64,000 bases of DNA, taken from NCBI GenBank assembly GCA_033064195.1, contig JARBJD010000304.1:1-64000 (forward strand). The letters are read 5' to 3'. Both the position numbers and the translations under genes were made by a program. The notes beneath the pieces were generated by a model. That model saw nothing but the letters and a program-made list of their open reading frames with translations. It was not told the origin of the DNA and made no database searches. Positions 54,353 to 64,000 of this stretch are shown here, piece after piece; position 1 is the first letter of the stretch, and each line of letters begins with the position of its first letter. Source of the stretch: Blattamonas nauphoetae. Its lineage: Eukaryota > Preaxostyla > Oxymonadida.

Positions 54353-55369
54353 CTATGCGAAATCAGACGCAGACGCGCCATCACCAGCTCCATCTGATCC
54401 ATCCTCCATGATACTGTCCTGCTGGATTTCCCGGAGTTCGGGGATCTCGTCCGAGGAGATGTCATCCTCTTCCTCTCTATCTGATGCATCTGGTTTGTAA
54501 TGTAGTAACAGTCCGACCATCTCCTCGAATGTCAATAGCGAATGGCGTTGTACCAGCCATAGAGCTAAATAATCAACTAAAAATTGTTTTCTTACCCCAT
54601 AACGAGGTAAGAAACCTCTTAACTGCGACCACATACTTTCTACATGATTGGTGCATGCCCCGGTCTCGGGGTCGACGAAATGCCGTTTGTGGCAGACGGT
54701 TTGATGTGTATATCCTAGATCCTTTAAACAGTCGTACGCTTTCCATTCATCACTTAAGATGAGAGTTCCGGGTCGAATTTTTTGCTGAATAATAGGAATT
54801 AGAGTTGCTTTGTTCTGATTTCGGACTATCGTTACAAAACTCCTGCCCTTTCTTCCTCCTTCATTTCTCTCAATTCCACCAAATATCCATATCTGTTTCT
54901 TTGCTCTCCCCCTATGATATTTTTGTCTTCTCCAGATTGCCTCATCGATTTCTACCACTCGCCCTTCCCCACCCAACATTTCTTGCTTTTCGTTCCAGAC
55001 TTGAACACAGACGCACCGAATCAGACTCCGCCAATACCCAATGGTGTCTTCCCCAATATGCAAAAGAACCGAGGTGTGCCGAGCTGTCACACCAGTCCAG
55101 AGAAATAAGAGGATTGCGAGAATTTGACCGATTTCAAGGTTTGTATCTTGAAATGTTGTCCCAGTTAGGACGGAACGTGTTCTGGGGCATCCCGAGCATT
55201 TCCAAAACGGATTTCGGCCAGCCCTGTGTGTTAATCGTGTTGGAATTCTGCATTTACCACAAACGTGAGTGTTTGGGACGTATCGTGAAAGAAACCATTC
55301 ACAAGCCGCTTCAGAATTGAGAAAAATGGGAAGATAAGAAGATTGAGGAGCCTCCCGATCAATTTCCAT
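54353..55369 (-). CDS. IS1595/ISXO2-type (Merlin-like) DDE transposase, 338 aa
   Basis: Complete frame. An N-terminal zinc ribbon has cysteines at 37, 40, 58 and 61 (CGKC, CSGC). The catalytic core follows: VVEIDEAIWRR (Asp142), LILSDEWKAY (Asp207) and NHVESMWSQLRGFL (Glu244, in the NHVE form typical of this class). The acidic C terminus (DDISSDEIPE) is low-complexity. Such transposases cut and paste elements that make 8-9 bp duplications, matching the GTTTATTG repeat around the 13.5-kb element in whose centre it lies. I found no separate terminal repeats close to the gene. With an intact triad and a full-length frame it may be active. Confidence 0.85.
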   Translation of the reverse strand: MEIDREAPQSSYLPIFLNSEAACEWFLSRYVPNTHVCGKCRIPTRLTHRAGRNPFWKCSGCPRTRSVLTGTTFQDTNLEIGQILAILLFLWTGVTARHTSVLLHIGEDTIGYWRSLIRCVCVQVWNEKQEMLGGEGRVVEIDEAIWRRQKYHRGRAKKQIWIFGGIERNEGGRKGRSFVTIVRNQNKATLIPIIQQKIRPGTLILSDEWKAYDCLKDLGYTHQTVCHKRHFVDPETGACTNHVESMWSQLRGFLPRYGVRKQFLVDYLALWLVQRHSLLTFEEMVGLLLHYKPDASDREEEDDISSDEIPELREIQQDSIMEDGSDGAGDGASASDFA

Positions 55370-55487
55370 GAGGATCGACTTGAAGAGAAAAAAAGAGTAT
55401 GGTCGACCCCATGATAAAAAAACCTACGTCCAAACATGGCTCTATTCGATTCGAATTCAACATGAAAGTCTTGAGCAGACCTTAGAA

Positions 55488-55835
55488 ACAGTCTGATCAC
55501 TCGGCGAAAGGTGTGATCAGCTGAACAGACCAAACGAATTTTGGGTCTGATCAACCTCCTATTTTGGAGATTCAAGAACTGACTCATTTTTTTGTCAGAA
55601 CTCATTCAATCGATCATTTCATCACAAGGAATTCCACCGGAATTGCCTCTATTGTTTGTGAGATCGTGAAATTGGCGGGTAAAAAGAGAGAATTGACCAA
55701 AACAGCGCTAAATCGAACTCTTTGATTCCTGTTTCCGCTTCACTTGTTCTCATGGATTACGAACAATTGAGAACCAAGTGAACTGAAGTGTGCAGCGATC
55801 TCGACGTTGTGATCAAAAAAGCTGTGATCAATCAG
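55488..55835. other. TGATCA-rich segment resembling borders of the 3.2-kb insertion
   Basis: At 55,488-55,575 the words TGATCA and TTTTGGGTCTGATCA occur, recalling TTTTGGGTCTGAGATCA at 8,393-8,410. At 55,811-55,830 TGATCAAAAAAGCTGTGATC recalls TGAGATCAAAAAGCTGAGAT at 11,540-11,560. This may be a small relative of that insertion. No gene seen. Confidence 0.25.
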
Positions 55836-55886
55836 ATCTGTATCAGGAGTCTGACGATGGTGACAAGTGGGTGAGACTGTTTGAAA

Positions 55887-57445
55887 TCAGAGAATAGTTC
55901 TTCCAGCAATTTTCGAATCTCGTCTCATCACATAGTCGAGACGGACAATATCCATTCTCTTAGATTCGCTTGAGACATCATTCATCGTTGTTTTCGTGAA
56001 ATAAGACAAACCATTGACAAGCGGGATTCGTCTTGTTTTATAATTCTGATTCTCGAACATTTCTATGATCTCAACAATTCTCTTCAGACACCATTCAACG
56101 TCGTTCTCGAGACATGAGACTAAACTCTGACTCACTTTCCTCGACACAGATGGAATCGACCGTCCATTGTTTTGAGAAATGAGACAGAACACGACACTTT
56201 TTCAGAGTTCGAATTATTTCTGAGATGTTGGAAAACCCCCTTTTTTGTCAAAACCCTATCTCTAGACAAGGGGGGCATAATTTTCGACATCATTCAAAAA
56301 TGGACTGTCGTGGATAGTAAACCAACTTGATCACCCTTGACATTGCTCTAGAAATGATATCAGAAAAGGTGTTCAATCAGGTCATAGACCACTTTGAGAG
56401 GATACTAATTATGAATGGATGAACTCGAACATCTGAATAATGTTAAATAGCAAACCCAAATACAAATTATGGAAACTCCATCCCGTAGTTTTTAGCATTA
56501 TTTGCTAGTCTTAGTGGTGGGTGATTGAAAACCTTCGGATTTTTCCTTTACAATCACGTTTTTCTGATCGGTAAATTCCACTGTCGGCGTTTTCATTCTG
56601 ATTCACATTTCTAAGGATAAACAGGATTCGTCCTAATCCACAGAAAACCACAATCTCGCCTTCAAAAGTTCGGAGACCCGAAAATACCATTCTCCTATAA
56701 TGATTGAGAAACGAATCGTCTTTCGTCTCAGGTTGGTGAAAGATTTGTTTGAACAGCATGATGGTGATTGATGATCGAGCCGTGGAAATAGAGGTCTGTT
56801 TCGTTTCTTGACGGGTCTTCAATTGGGTGTGAACTTTTCATGTCAGAAAAAAGTTCGAAGACAGAACTTCGAATCTCGCCTCATCAAACAGCAGAGATAT
56901 TCATTGTCCATTCTCAAAGATGAGTTTGGAGACACCATTCAACGTCATTCTCTTGTAAACAGGCCAGAGACTGACACAAATCGACTGCCAAAAGTGAAAA
57001 CAAGAGATCACACTCCATCCAATTCTGGAAGTTTGTTGGGTTTTATTCCATTCTGGTTGTCACACGGAGTCACAGAGAGTTTCTTGTCTTGAGCTAGAGA
57101 AGTTGTATAGGACTGGTGAATGATATGCAGGAAGAAAGAACGCGGTTTCTACAAAAGAGAGAAGCAACAATGCACGGCGTGTCATTCATCGGTCATTTTC
57201 TCTGAGACCAGAGAGGACCTTGCTTGTGAGATTGTGGAAAATGTGATAGTGTCCAAAAATGCCTCCTTCAAGAGAACAACACGAGTAGGGACTTCAAAGT
57301 GGATGTGATTCTCATCGAACATCAAAACAAAGACAGATAAGAGAGTTTTTAGAACGCCAAATGGTTCTTTAGAATAGTTTAAACTGAATCTGAACTGAAC
57401 AGACGCAGTTAGCATCTCAAGGTCATTTCTGAATTTCAGTTTCAA
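55887..57445 (-). pseudogene. decayed fragments of a helical-family gene in repeated copies
   Basis: Minus-strand frame 55,887-56,192 reads VSQSLVSCLENDVEWCLKRI. A second, diverged copy of the same stretch lies at 56,870-57,010 (shared DNA words CCATTCAACGTC and TCGAATCTCG). Frames 56,511-56,822 and 57,182-57,445 have similar helical, leucine-rich character. They look like pieces of a host multigene family, perhaps related to the helical proteins at 21-24 kb. No piece is complete. Confidence 0.35.
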
Positions 57446-57838
57446 TTATGCATCCGATCAACACACAAAATAATAAAAGCTCATTCTCATCATTCTGATG
57501 ATTAAAGAGCAATATAGGCTGTCGAGAAGACATTTTTCATTGTCTCGCCTGACTCACTTGTTTGTTTGAGCACATCAATCTCGATTGGACGAGGTTGAAC
57601 CACACCAAAGCCCGAACCACCAAATTGCGTTCTATCATATGGACATGTTCACATTCGATATGCCTTTATTGATTCGTTCTAGCCAGCCATTGACACTCAA
57701 TCACAGATGTGAACAGCATCAAACCTGCCTCTCGAAAATGGAGGACACTGTGTTGATGGTGTAGGGAGGAAAGTCATGTTTTTGCATCTGTATCCTTAGA
57801 GCAACCAGAGTCGGTGTCTTTCCATCTTTCATCATGTT

Positions 57839-60800
57839 TTGTTTATCTCCATTTGTCCTCTTCTTTCGTTATCTCTCACAGCGGATGATAGACTCATCGC
57901 TGATCTTGTGAATCAAGTGGACCCACCTGCAATCAGAAGCACATTATTCACACATGTTTGCATCTGTGAAGGGAACAGAAAGGAATTGAGTGATGAGTCC
58001 CGTTCTTATACCTTCGGGCTCTCATCAATCATCCAGTCGCGAAGATCATCCCCAGTCCAACATGATAGACCTTCGGCAGAAAGAGAATGGAGGTGGAACA
58101 ACCAGAACTTGGAAGAAGTGAGAGAGGACAGAAGGAGGGGACAAGTCTGTGGATTACAGAAACCCCAAACAAGAAACTATGGGTGGCAGTTGCTTTGATC
58201 TCAAGCTGTTGAAGCCAATGAGGATGGGAAATGACTATCAATGAAGAAATGGTGCCCCCACTCATGACTGCCCCTCCTGTGCCTCTCGGCCTACGGATGG
58301 TGTCGCTGTTTGGAGACTAGCAATCAACAAAATAATCAGATCTAACCAAAGCAGACAATGTGATCGCCACCGCAGTGGGCGACGCACAAATTTAAGAACA
58401 AAGCAACACGAGTGGTTACATTGCACAGGCGTACGCTTGGATCCATTTTGTTGTGTCGAGGCACTACATCTTCCAAGATCCCAACTCCCCTGTCCTGTTT
58501 TCACGAACAAACAAGTCATTCAAGCTCATTCCAAGCAAATTAAGCACAATGTCGGCACAGGGTCACTTGGAGTCCCCTTTCCTGGCGTTCACATCTCACG
58601 AAATCAACTGACTGTATCAGCTACTGGGTTTGCTGGGGATCGAATGGGTCATCCGATTCATCAACATGAACATGATTCCTCGGTGTCTGGAACAGGTACA
58701 TCAGTATCTGGAGATGAACGCTCCGATCTTCACCACGATGCACGATCGGAAGATTCAGACAGAAAGGACTTCAATGATGTGAACAGACAGGTGATGGGAA
58801 GGGAATCCTCTGAACCTGCTCAGCCACTCACGATTCTGGGAGTTATGGTGACAGTTTGCGACATGTTCTCGTTGTTGCTGAGAGGAGTGCTTCAAGAACA
58901 ACACAGCCTCCTGACTCGCGCAATTGAAGCATTGTGTGGCCAAATCACTGAGAAGTCGTCGGACTCAGTAGATTCTGGTACTATTCTTGAATTCTCTCCT
59001 CTTTGGGTCGTTGCCCGAATCTCCAAAATCCCCACGAGCCCCGCGACTAGATTCTGTATCCATCGTTCATCTCGGTCTTCCCGTCGCTGGTGGGACGGTT
59101 CGACAACGAAACGTTGGCATATAACCTGCATCCTTCCTTCAACACACTTCTGTGGTCGGAAACTTGGAACACAGCTTGTCGCTGATCATGCGAGTGCACA
59201 ACGCAGCACAGAATGCACAGTGGGGCGGGAGTGTGCAGTTCATGAGAGAAGAATGGAGGAGAGCCAACGAACAAGCATGATTTGCAGAATTGGAGGACGA
59301 TTAGCGAGCTGTCGTTTCTTCTGTTTCTTACTGCACACCTTTCCTCCCATCACCGCTCCATAAACTCTCTTTCAGCGTCACTGATACGTCAGCTTCTCCA
59401 CTCAATCAGTGATTCTTACAGATGAGGGATCGTCGAGCGGAAGAGGACACCGTGATGGACAATAAGAAGAATCGCCAAGATCTGATATTGAGGACACTAT
59501 TCAAACAGTTTTTTCTCTTTTTGAGTTTCATGTCTGTCTTTCTATTCTCAGATCTTGTCGACAATCACATCGACGCAAACGGCGTTCTCACAATCGGGAC
59601 TCTCACTCGACCGGTATTATGACACACTTAGCGATGTTCAAGACACGCTTGGTGATGTTATTGAGGAACAAACAAAAGAATCAGAGGAGATGACCGTTCA
59701 AATTGAAAAGTTGGGAAAGATGCTGCTGAGTGTGGATAAGAAACTGGAAGAGAAACCAGATGACACGGAATTGCTGGGGTTGAAGGAGTAGATGCGTTTG
59801 TTGAACCAACTCCGCACATTGGAGAAGGCCAAAATCATCTAATTATTCTGTCATTTATCCGCTGTCTCAGCAAAACTATCTTCCTCTTTTGCAAAAATTG
59901 CATTCGAATGTGAATCGACAATGCTTGAATGCGCTCGAAATGTTGAATGTTTGTGCTTTTCCTGTGAATCGTTTTCAGGCAGAAAATGTGGAGATCCAAG
60001 ATCTTGTCAACCAAAAGGCGGAAGACGCTGAGACCAAACAAACAGCAGAGCCCCCGCAGGATGCATCGGATGCGAACGACAGTCAGACCCCGAAGCGTCT
60101 TGATAGTGAGCATTCTTCGAAGGACACTTCGGCTGAACCAGAATCGGGTCCTGCGGTCTTTGCTCAACATTCCGGCCCCTCTTCCCATTCGTCCAGCCAC
60201 AGCAGCTCTCCCGTCTTCACTCGGCGTCCTTCTCTTCCTGGATCTGGGACGCCCACGATCCTCCTGCCTGTGAATGCGGATTTGCATGGCTCATCTTCAA
60301 GCCAGTTCTCGCCGTCTGCATCGTCGGGGAGTCTGAGGTCGTTGTCGCAGACTTTGGATCCGAATGACGAACAAGCAGTGCAGTTGAAGGAGCTGAAGGA
60401 AAGAACGGTGTTTCTGGAGAAGTAGCTTCGGATCTATGCAGAGAGAGTGCGATGGATGGAAGAAAGCAAGAAGCAAGGAGAGCGTGAATTGATGACGCTG
60501 AAAGAAGAAATTAGCGAAGCAAACCGACGCGACCGAGAATCGACCAGAATCATCGGGAAGCTGATTGAGGTGGTGCGAACGGGGCAAGATCTGTGTAGAA
60601 AGAAAGTTGTCCACATGAAATCAACAATGATCCGTGAATAGAAGTTCCGAACGTTGTTGTTCAGACAGAGATTTGCGAATGAAGGTCCTGATCCAATCTC
60701 ACCATTTCACGTATCTCCTCGGATCAATCATGGCATTCTCACCCTTCCTGGAACAGATGACTCAATCCATCTTGTCTTCTCCAGCTGCGATTGCCTGCAT

Positions 60801-62520
60801 CGACAGCCTTCTCTTTTTCGAAACTGAACAAATGACGAACCAGCTCATCGGGACTCTCTTGGACGAACTGCCTGTCTCGCTGAAGAAAGGGACAGCTGTT
60901 CAACACCTATACAAGTTGGTGTTTGGACACCTGCGCACAGAAGGGCTCTCCGATGTACTTGATCTGCATGGCAGAGGATGCTCTCTCAGAACATGACATC
61001 CGGTTGAACAGACTCAACACAATTCTGAGATTGGTCGAGAAATGGATCAAAATGGCCAAAACACTTGCCAAACAGCCCCCACCACAGTCAACTCCACGTC
61101 CGAGCCCGTCGGAACGAAAAGCACTTCAAACGCCATTTTTGGCGATCGCGGGAACTGCACCCGTGACTATCCCTCCAACCCTCAAAGCTGAGCAAGAAAT
61201 GATCACACTGGAAGCAAATCAACCCCTCGAACCACCCATTAGATGGCCAAATTGACCGACTTCTCTCCCTTTTTTCTCTCGAAAATGGGATTTCAGTCGA
61301 ACCGACTAAAATACAAGAAGAAGTCAATGTTGAGCACGCTCACAGCAAAAAAGAAGAGAAAGAACGAAAAGAGCGAGAAAACATGCAAAATCATCTTATC
61401 CAAGTTCAGAAAGCAATGGAAACTGATTTCTCTGGCTCGACGTTATATTTTCTAGGTCGCCTCATCTTCAGCATCGGCCAGTCTGTCGGCCTCACCCCAC
61501 ACACCATGCTAACCTCGCTCTCTCACTCCGAAGTAAAGGGAGAGGATGGAGAAGCATCTCTGTCGCCCATCGCAGCGACGATCTTGTCTGACCTGACCTC
61601 CCCAACCCTTCTCGATCTCACTGGCGGCGTTGTATTCACTGCAGTGTGCTCCAAGCGGTTCGTATGCAGTGTGTGGAGCTGAAGGGGAGAGTGGCGGTGA
61701 GACTGCATCACTCCCTGCGGCAACGATGACGCCTTTAGTGAAGAAGACAGAGAAAGAGATGGAAGAGAAGAAGAAGGGGAAGGAGGGAAACAAGGAAGAG
61801 AAGGCCCTTGTTGTTCTGAGAAGGAAGAGGGTTCCCGACTGGTCGGATGGGCAGAACCCGAAAACCCATTGGAAGGCTGGCAGAAAGGACTCGTCGTTTG
61901 GGACTACCCGTTCGAAGTCTATTTGGAAGCATCGGCGCCTCAACCTCCATCCACTTCTGATCCAGACGAGTCTGATCTCTTCTCTTATCAACTCGATCCC
62001 ACTCCAACTCACGTCATCTCCAATCCCATCACCATCTCCCTTCACGTCATCTTCAGACCACCTCAATCTCTCGCCCCAACTCCAATACATTCTCCCATCT
62101 TTCCCTTCTTCATTTCCAACGTTGTCACTTCCTCTGTTCGAATTTACATTCATCTCGTCTCTGCTTCAATTCATCTCATCAACTTTCTTTGGCGAACCAG
62201 CACATTCGCAACCGATCCGCAACTCCCCTCGCTTCGACCATCCACCCAATCCTTCATGTTTGGGCCGTCTTCACTTCATCTCATCGTGGCATTCTTCCAT
62301 CGACTCGCCTCTGCCTTGTCTACTCTTCTTCTGACAATCACTTCGCCCACATTCGTTGGAGTTGAGATCGCAGCAGACGACGCAAACGACAGGTCTCTCT
62401 CCGAACAAGAAAACGAGAAGAAAGGGAAGATTCGAAAAAGAAGAAGGATGCAAAGAAGGAGCTGGAAGCAAACAAACTGGAAGCATCGAAAACTCTCAAC
62501 AAGGACAAGCGAGTGACACG
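57839..62520 (+). other. cargo block of spliced, host-like coding pieces
   Basis: Plus-strand exon-like pieces of unidentified gene(s): 58,437-59,363 (SGTGTSVSGDERSD, then LLLRGVLQEQHSLL), 59,555-59,791 (coiled coil, TVQIEKLGKMLLSV), 59,889-60,425 (S/P-rich), 60,447-60,641 (coiled coil, RELMTLKEEISEANRR), 60,634-61,255 (helical, LVFGHLRTEGL and LNRLNTILRLVEKW), and 61,383-62,516 (K/E/S-rich). A likely intron ends TATTCTCAG at about 59,550. The order could be one large coiled-coil protein gene with introns, or joined fragments. I recognise no family. Confidence 0.35.
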
Positions 62521-62923
62521 GAAGGACCGCAGTTTGGGATTGTCTGAAATAGCAAAAGATCTCCTCAATCATGTCTTAAAATTCCAAAAAAGAAACAAAA
62601 ATGCATTGAAATAAACACCTATAGACCGTTTTCTCCATAGTAGGAGTCTTGATCACTTGTTTTCGGCATCGTTGTCTCGAAGAAAAGATCGCGCCTTATT
62701 CTCTGTGAAATAGTGTCTCACCCTTGTATCACGCAACAGACGCTTCTCTCTGTTGAAATATTGAAGAGAAAATGAACAAAAGATCAGGAGACACTTCATT
62801 TCTTGATTGATGGAGGATTTAAGTCATCACACCGTTTGTGGAGCTTGTGACCAGTATGAGATCATTTTACTCTAAAAATACCATTCATGGATTCTTGTTT
62901 TCCTTGATTGAAAAGAGAAGGAT

Positions 62924-63087
62924 GAGTTTTCATGTGATAAGTTTGATCGAACAGTAATTTTTAAGATTTGGTCTGTAAGTCGAAAACCCGGTCTCAAATA
63001 GATGTATGCTTCTAAAATCACTGCGAAGTGCAATGTTACAGAGCTGCTGTCAAAATACCGGAGGGGGGCACGGGGTAGGATTATGCC
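62924..63087 (-). repeat. right terminal inverted repeat of the 13.5-kb element
   Basis: Inverted copy of 49,588-49,751, ending GGATTATGCC. Confidence 0.85.
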
Positions 63088-63095
63088 GTTTATTG
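63088..63095. repeat. 8-bp target-site duplication, right copy (13.5-kb element)
   Basis: GTTTATTG, identical to 49,580-49,587. Confidence 0.8.
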
Positions 63096-63792
63096 TGTTT
63101 TCTTCTTCCTTATGGACGAATATTTTCTCTAAATAGACCCAAACTGAATGAAGTATGGTATTTTAAAACAAGTGGGTATATTTGAATAGAACTATGGGAA
63201 ATTTGAAATAACTAAGTTATTTTGAAATACGCCACTTATTTCAGAAAGGCCAAACTTATTTTAAATAAGGCACCATAACATTTTTTGAACTCCCTTTCGT
63301 CATTATCTAATTCAAAGATATCTCAAAAGCGTACCAGAAGTGACAAAATGTGATGAGAACGATGGAAAATGTTGAAATGTTCGAAATTAATCACTTTGGT
63401 GGCATCACTTCAGATCCGCCCCACTTCACTTTTCATTCCTTCTGAGTCTTTTTCTAACAGGAATGGACACTGTTCTCTGTCATGTTTTGATCAGCTACAG
63501 ATTGCACATATGCAGGACACATGAAAAAAGAAAAACTGTACAGCGAAATGAGAAATCGTGAAAAATAGAACTGTTCTCCAACCACGACGCTCCTTCGGAA
63601 TGAATGAGGTCAATCTGGTGATCAGAATGGTCAACTTTCAGAGTTTGATGTCCACATGGACTGTCAGCAGATGACCAGCCTATTCACAATGAGCACTGAG
63701 CAGGTTTGGTGTGAGATGTGATGGCTTTGCATGGGCAGCAGAGTGTTTGATTTGACGACGTATTTGTTCTCCATCGGAGCCTTCACGCCCAA
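63096..63792. other. spacer without a gene
   Basis: About 700 bp that would originally have been the upstream region of the giant minus-strand gene before the 13.5-kb insertion. It contains AT-rich words (TTATTT repeats at 63,170-63,260) and nothing else I can support. Confidence 0.5.
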
Positions 63793-64000
63793 CTATTCTT
63801 TGAGGCCATCGTCCTCCGATGGTTGGAACAGTTGAGGAATTGTTCTAAAAGCGGTGTCCTGCAAACCAACCAACACTTTGTCGTCGTCGTCATCTCCTCC
63901 ACTCAGCCCTTCCTCGCTCGACACAAGATCGTTCGAATTGTGTCTTTTCTTCTTCTCCGATTTTTCCTGTTCGAGCAGTTCCTTCTGTTCTCGCTCGAAT
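63793..64000 (-). CDS. 3' end of a gene, partial (68 codons in window)
   Basis: Minus-strand frame open to the window edge and ending in TAG at 63,793. The visible C terminus starts with a charged helix (EQKELLEQEKSEKKKRH), then an acidic run GGDDDDD, and ends QLFQPSEDDGLKE. A lysine-rich then acidic tail is common in nuclear and RNA-processing proteins, but I cannot name the family. Confidence 0.45.
   Translation of the reverse strand, partial: FEREQKELLEQEKSEKKKRHNSNDLVSSEEGLSGGDDDDDKVLVGLQDTAFRTIPQLFQPSEDDGLKE

Larger units (their letters stand above)
49588..63087. mobile_element. 13.5-kb TIR transposon with Merlin/IS1595-type transposase and host-like cargo
   Basis: Ends are inverted repeats of about 164 bp (49,588-49,751 and 62,924-63,087), differing at only a handful of positions. 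They begin GGCATAATCC and are flanked by GTTTATTG on both sides, giving exactly 13,500 bp. An 8-bp duplication fits Merlin as well as hAT. The single transposase seen (54,353-55,369) is of the IS1595/ISXO2 class, which points to Merlin. The rest is intron-bearing, host-like coding text on both strands, mostly fragmentary. No DNA polymerase, integrase or capsid gene is seen, so it is not a Polinton. Alternative: a smaller Merlin element nested in a longer TIR element. Confidence 0.75.

Noticed and set aside
49588-63087. The 13.5-kb element as a second Polinton
   Set aside because: The duplication is 8 bp, not 6, and no polymerase B, integrase, ATPase or capsid gene is seen inside.
1-64000. CRISPR arrays, rRNA, tRNA, LTRs
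   Set aside because: None was visible on reading; the repeats present are explained by transposons, gene duplication or protein modules. A tRNA scan could still find something I missed.

Overview
The window looks like a nuclear contig of an oxymonad-type flagellate (Preaxostyla); Blattamonas is my best guess, from remembered protein families and not from a search. Pointers are very long single-exon surface genes with beta-helix ectodomains and a degenerate kinase tail, a paralogous family of soluble helical (ARM/HEAT-like) proteins, coding-like stretches broken by short GT..AG introns elsewhere, the standard stop codons, and a heavy load of DNA transposons. By eye I found no rRNA, tRNA or CRISPR array.

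Layout. (1) 1 to about 20.4 kb is a decayed Polinton/Maverick-like element whose left end lies outside the window. Its parts are protein-primed family B DNA polymerase, integrase, packaging ATPase, two adjacent capsid-like genes and several small proteins. The large genes are broken and several small ones look whole. Nearly every gene start is preceded by an AAAATAAAA-like box. The integrase gene also carries a 3.2-kb foreign insertion flanked by a 10-bp direct repeat. (2) 21.0-26.4 kb holds two intact tandem paralogs of the helical family, a degenerate third copy, and an 889-bp fold-back transposon with 337-bp arms just behind the second copy. (3) 26.8-39.4 kb is one giant plus-strand surface gene hit by four different DNA transposons. 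Taking out each element with one copy of its target-site duplication leaves a single open frame of 2,449 codons plus stop. (4) 40.9-49.5 kb is a convergent, uninterrupted gene of 2,887 codons from the same receptor-like superfamily. (5) 49,588-63,087 is a 13.5-kb element with about 164-bp terminal inverted repeats and an 8-bp target duplication (GTTTATTG), inserted 58 bp upstream of that gene. It holds an intact IS1595/ISXO2-type (Merlin-like) transposase and many intron-bearing, host-like gene pieces, including a truncated Pumilio-type fragment. (6) 63.8-64.0 kb is the 3' end of a further minus-strand gene.

Common theme: three separate insertions (the 3.2-kb one, the 2.3-kb hAT-like one and the 13.5-kb one) carry what look like intron-bearing fragments of host genes, as in Pack-type gene-capturing transposons. 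The most striking observations are the 13.5-kb cargo element and the quadruple, frame-restoring insertion into one surface gene. All identifications come from reading the sequence without database searches.
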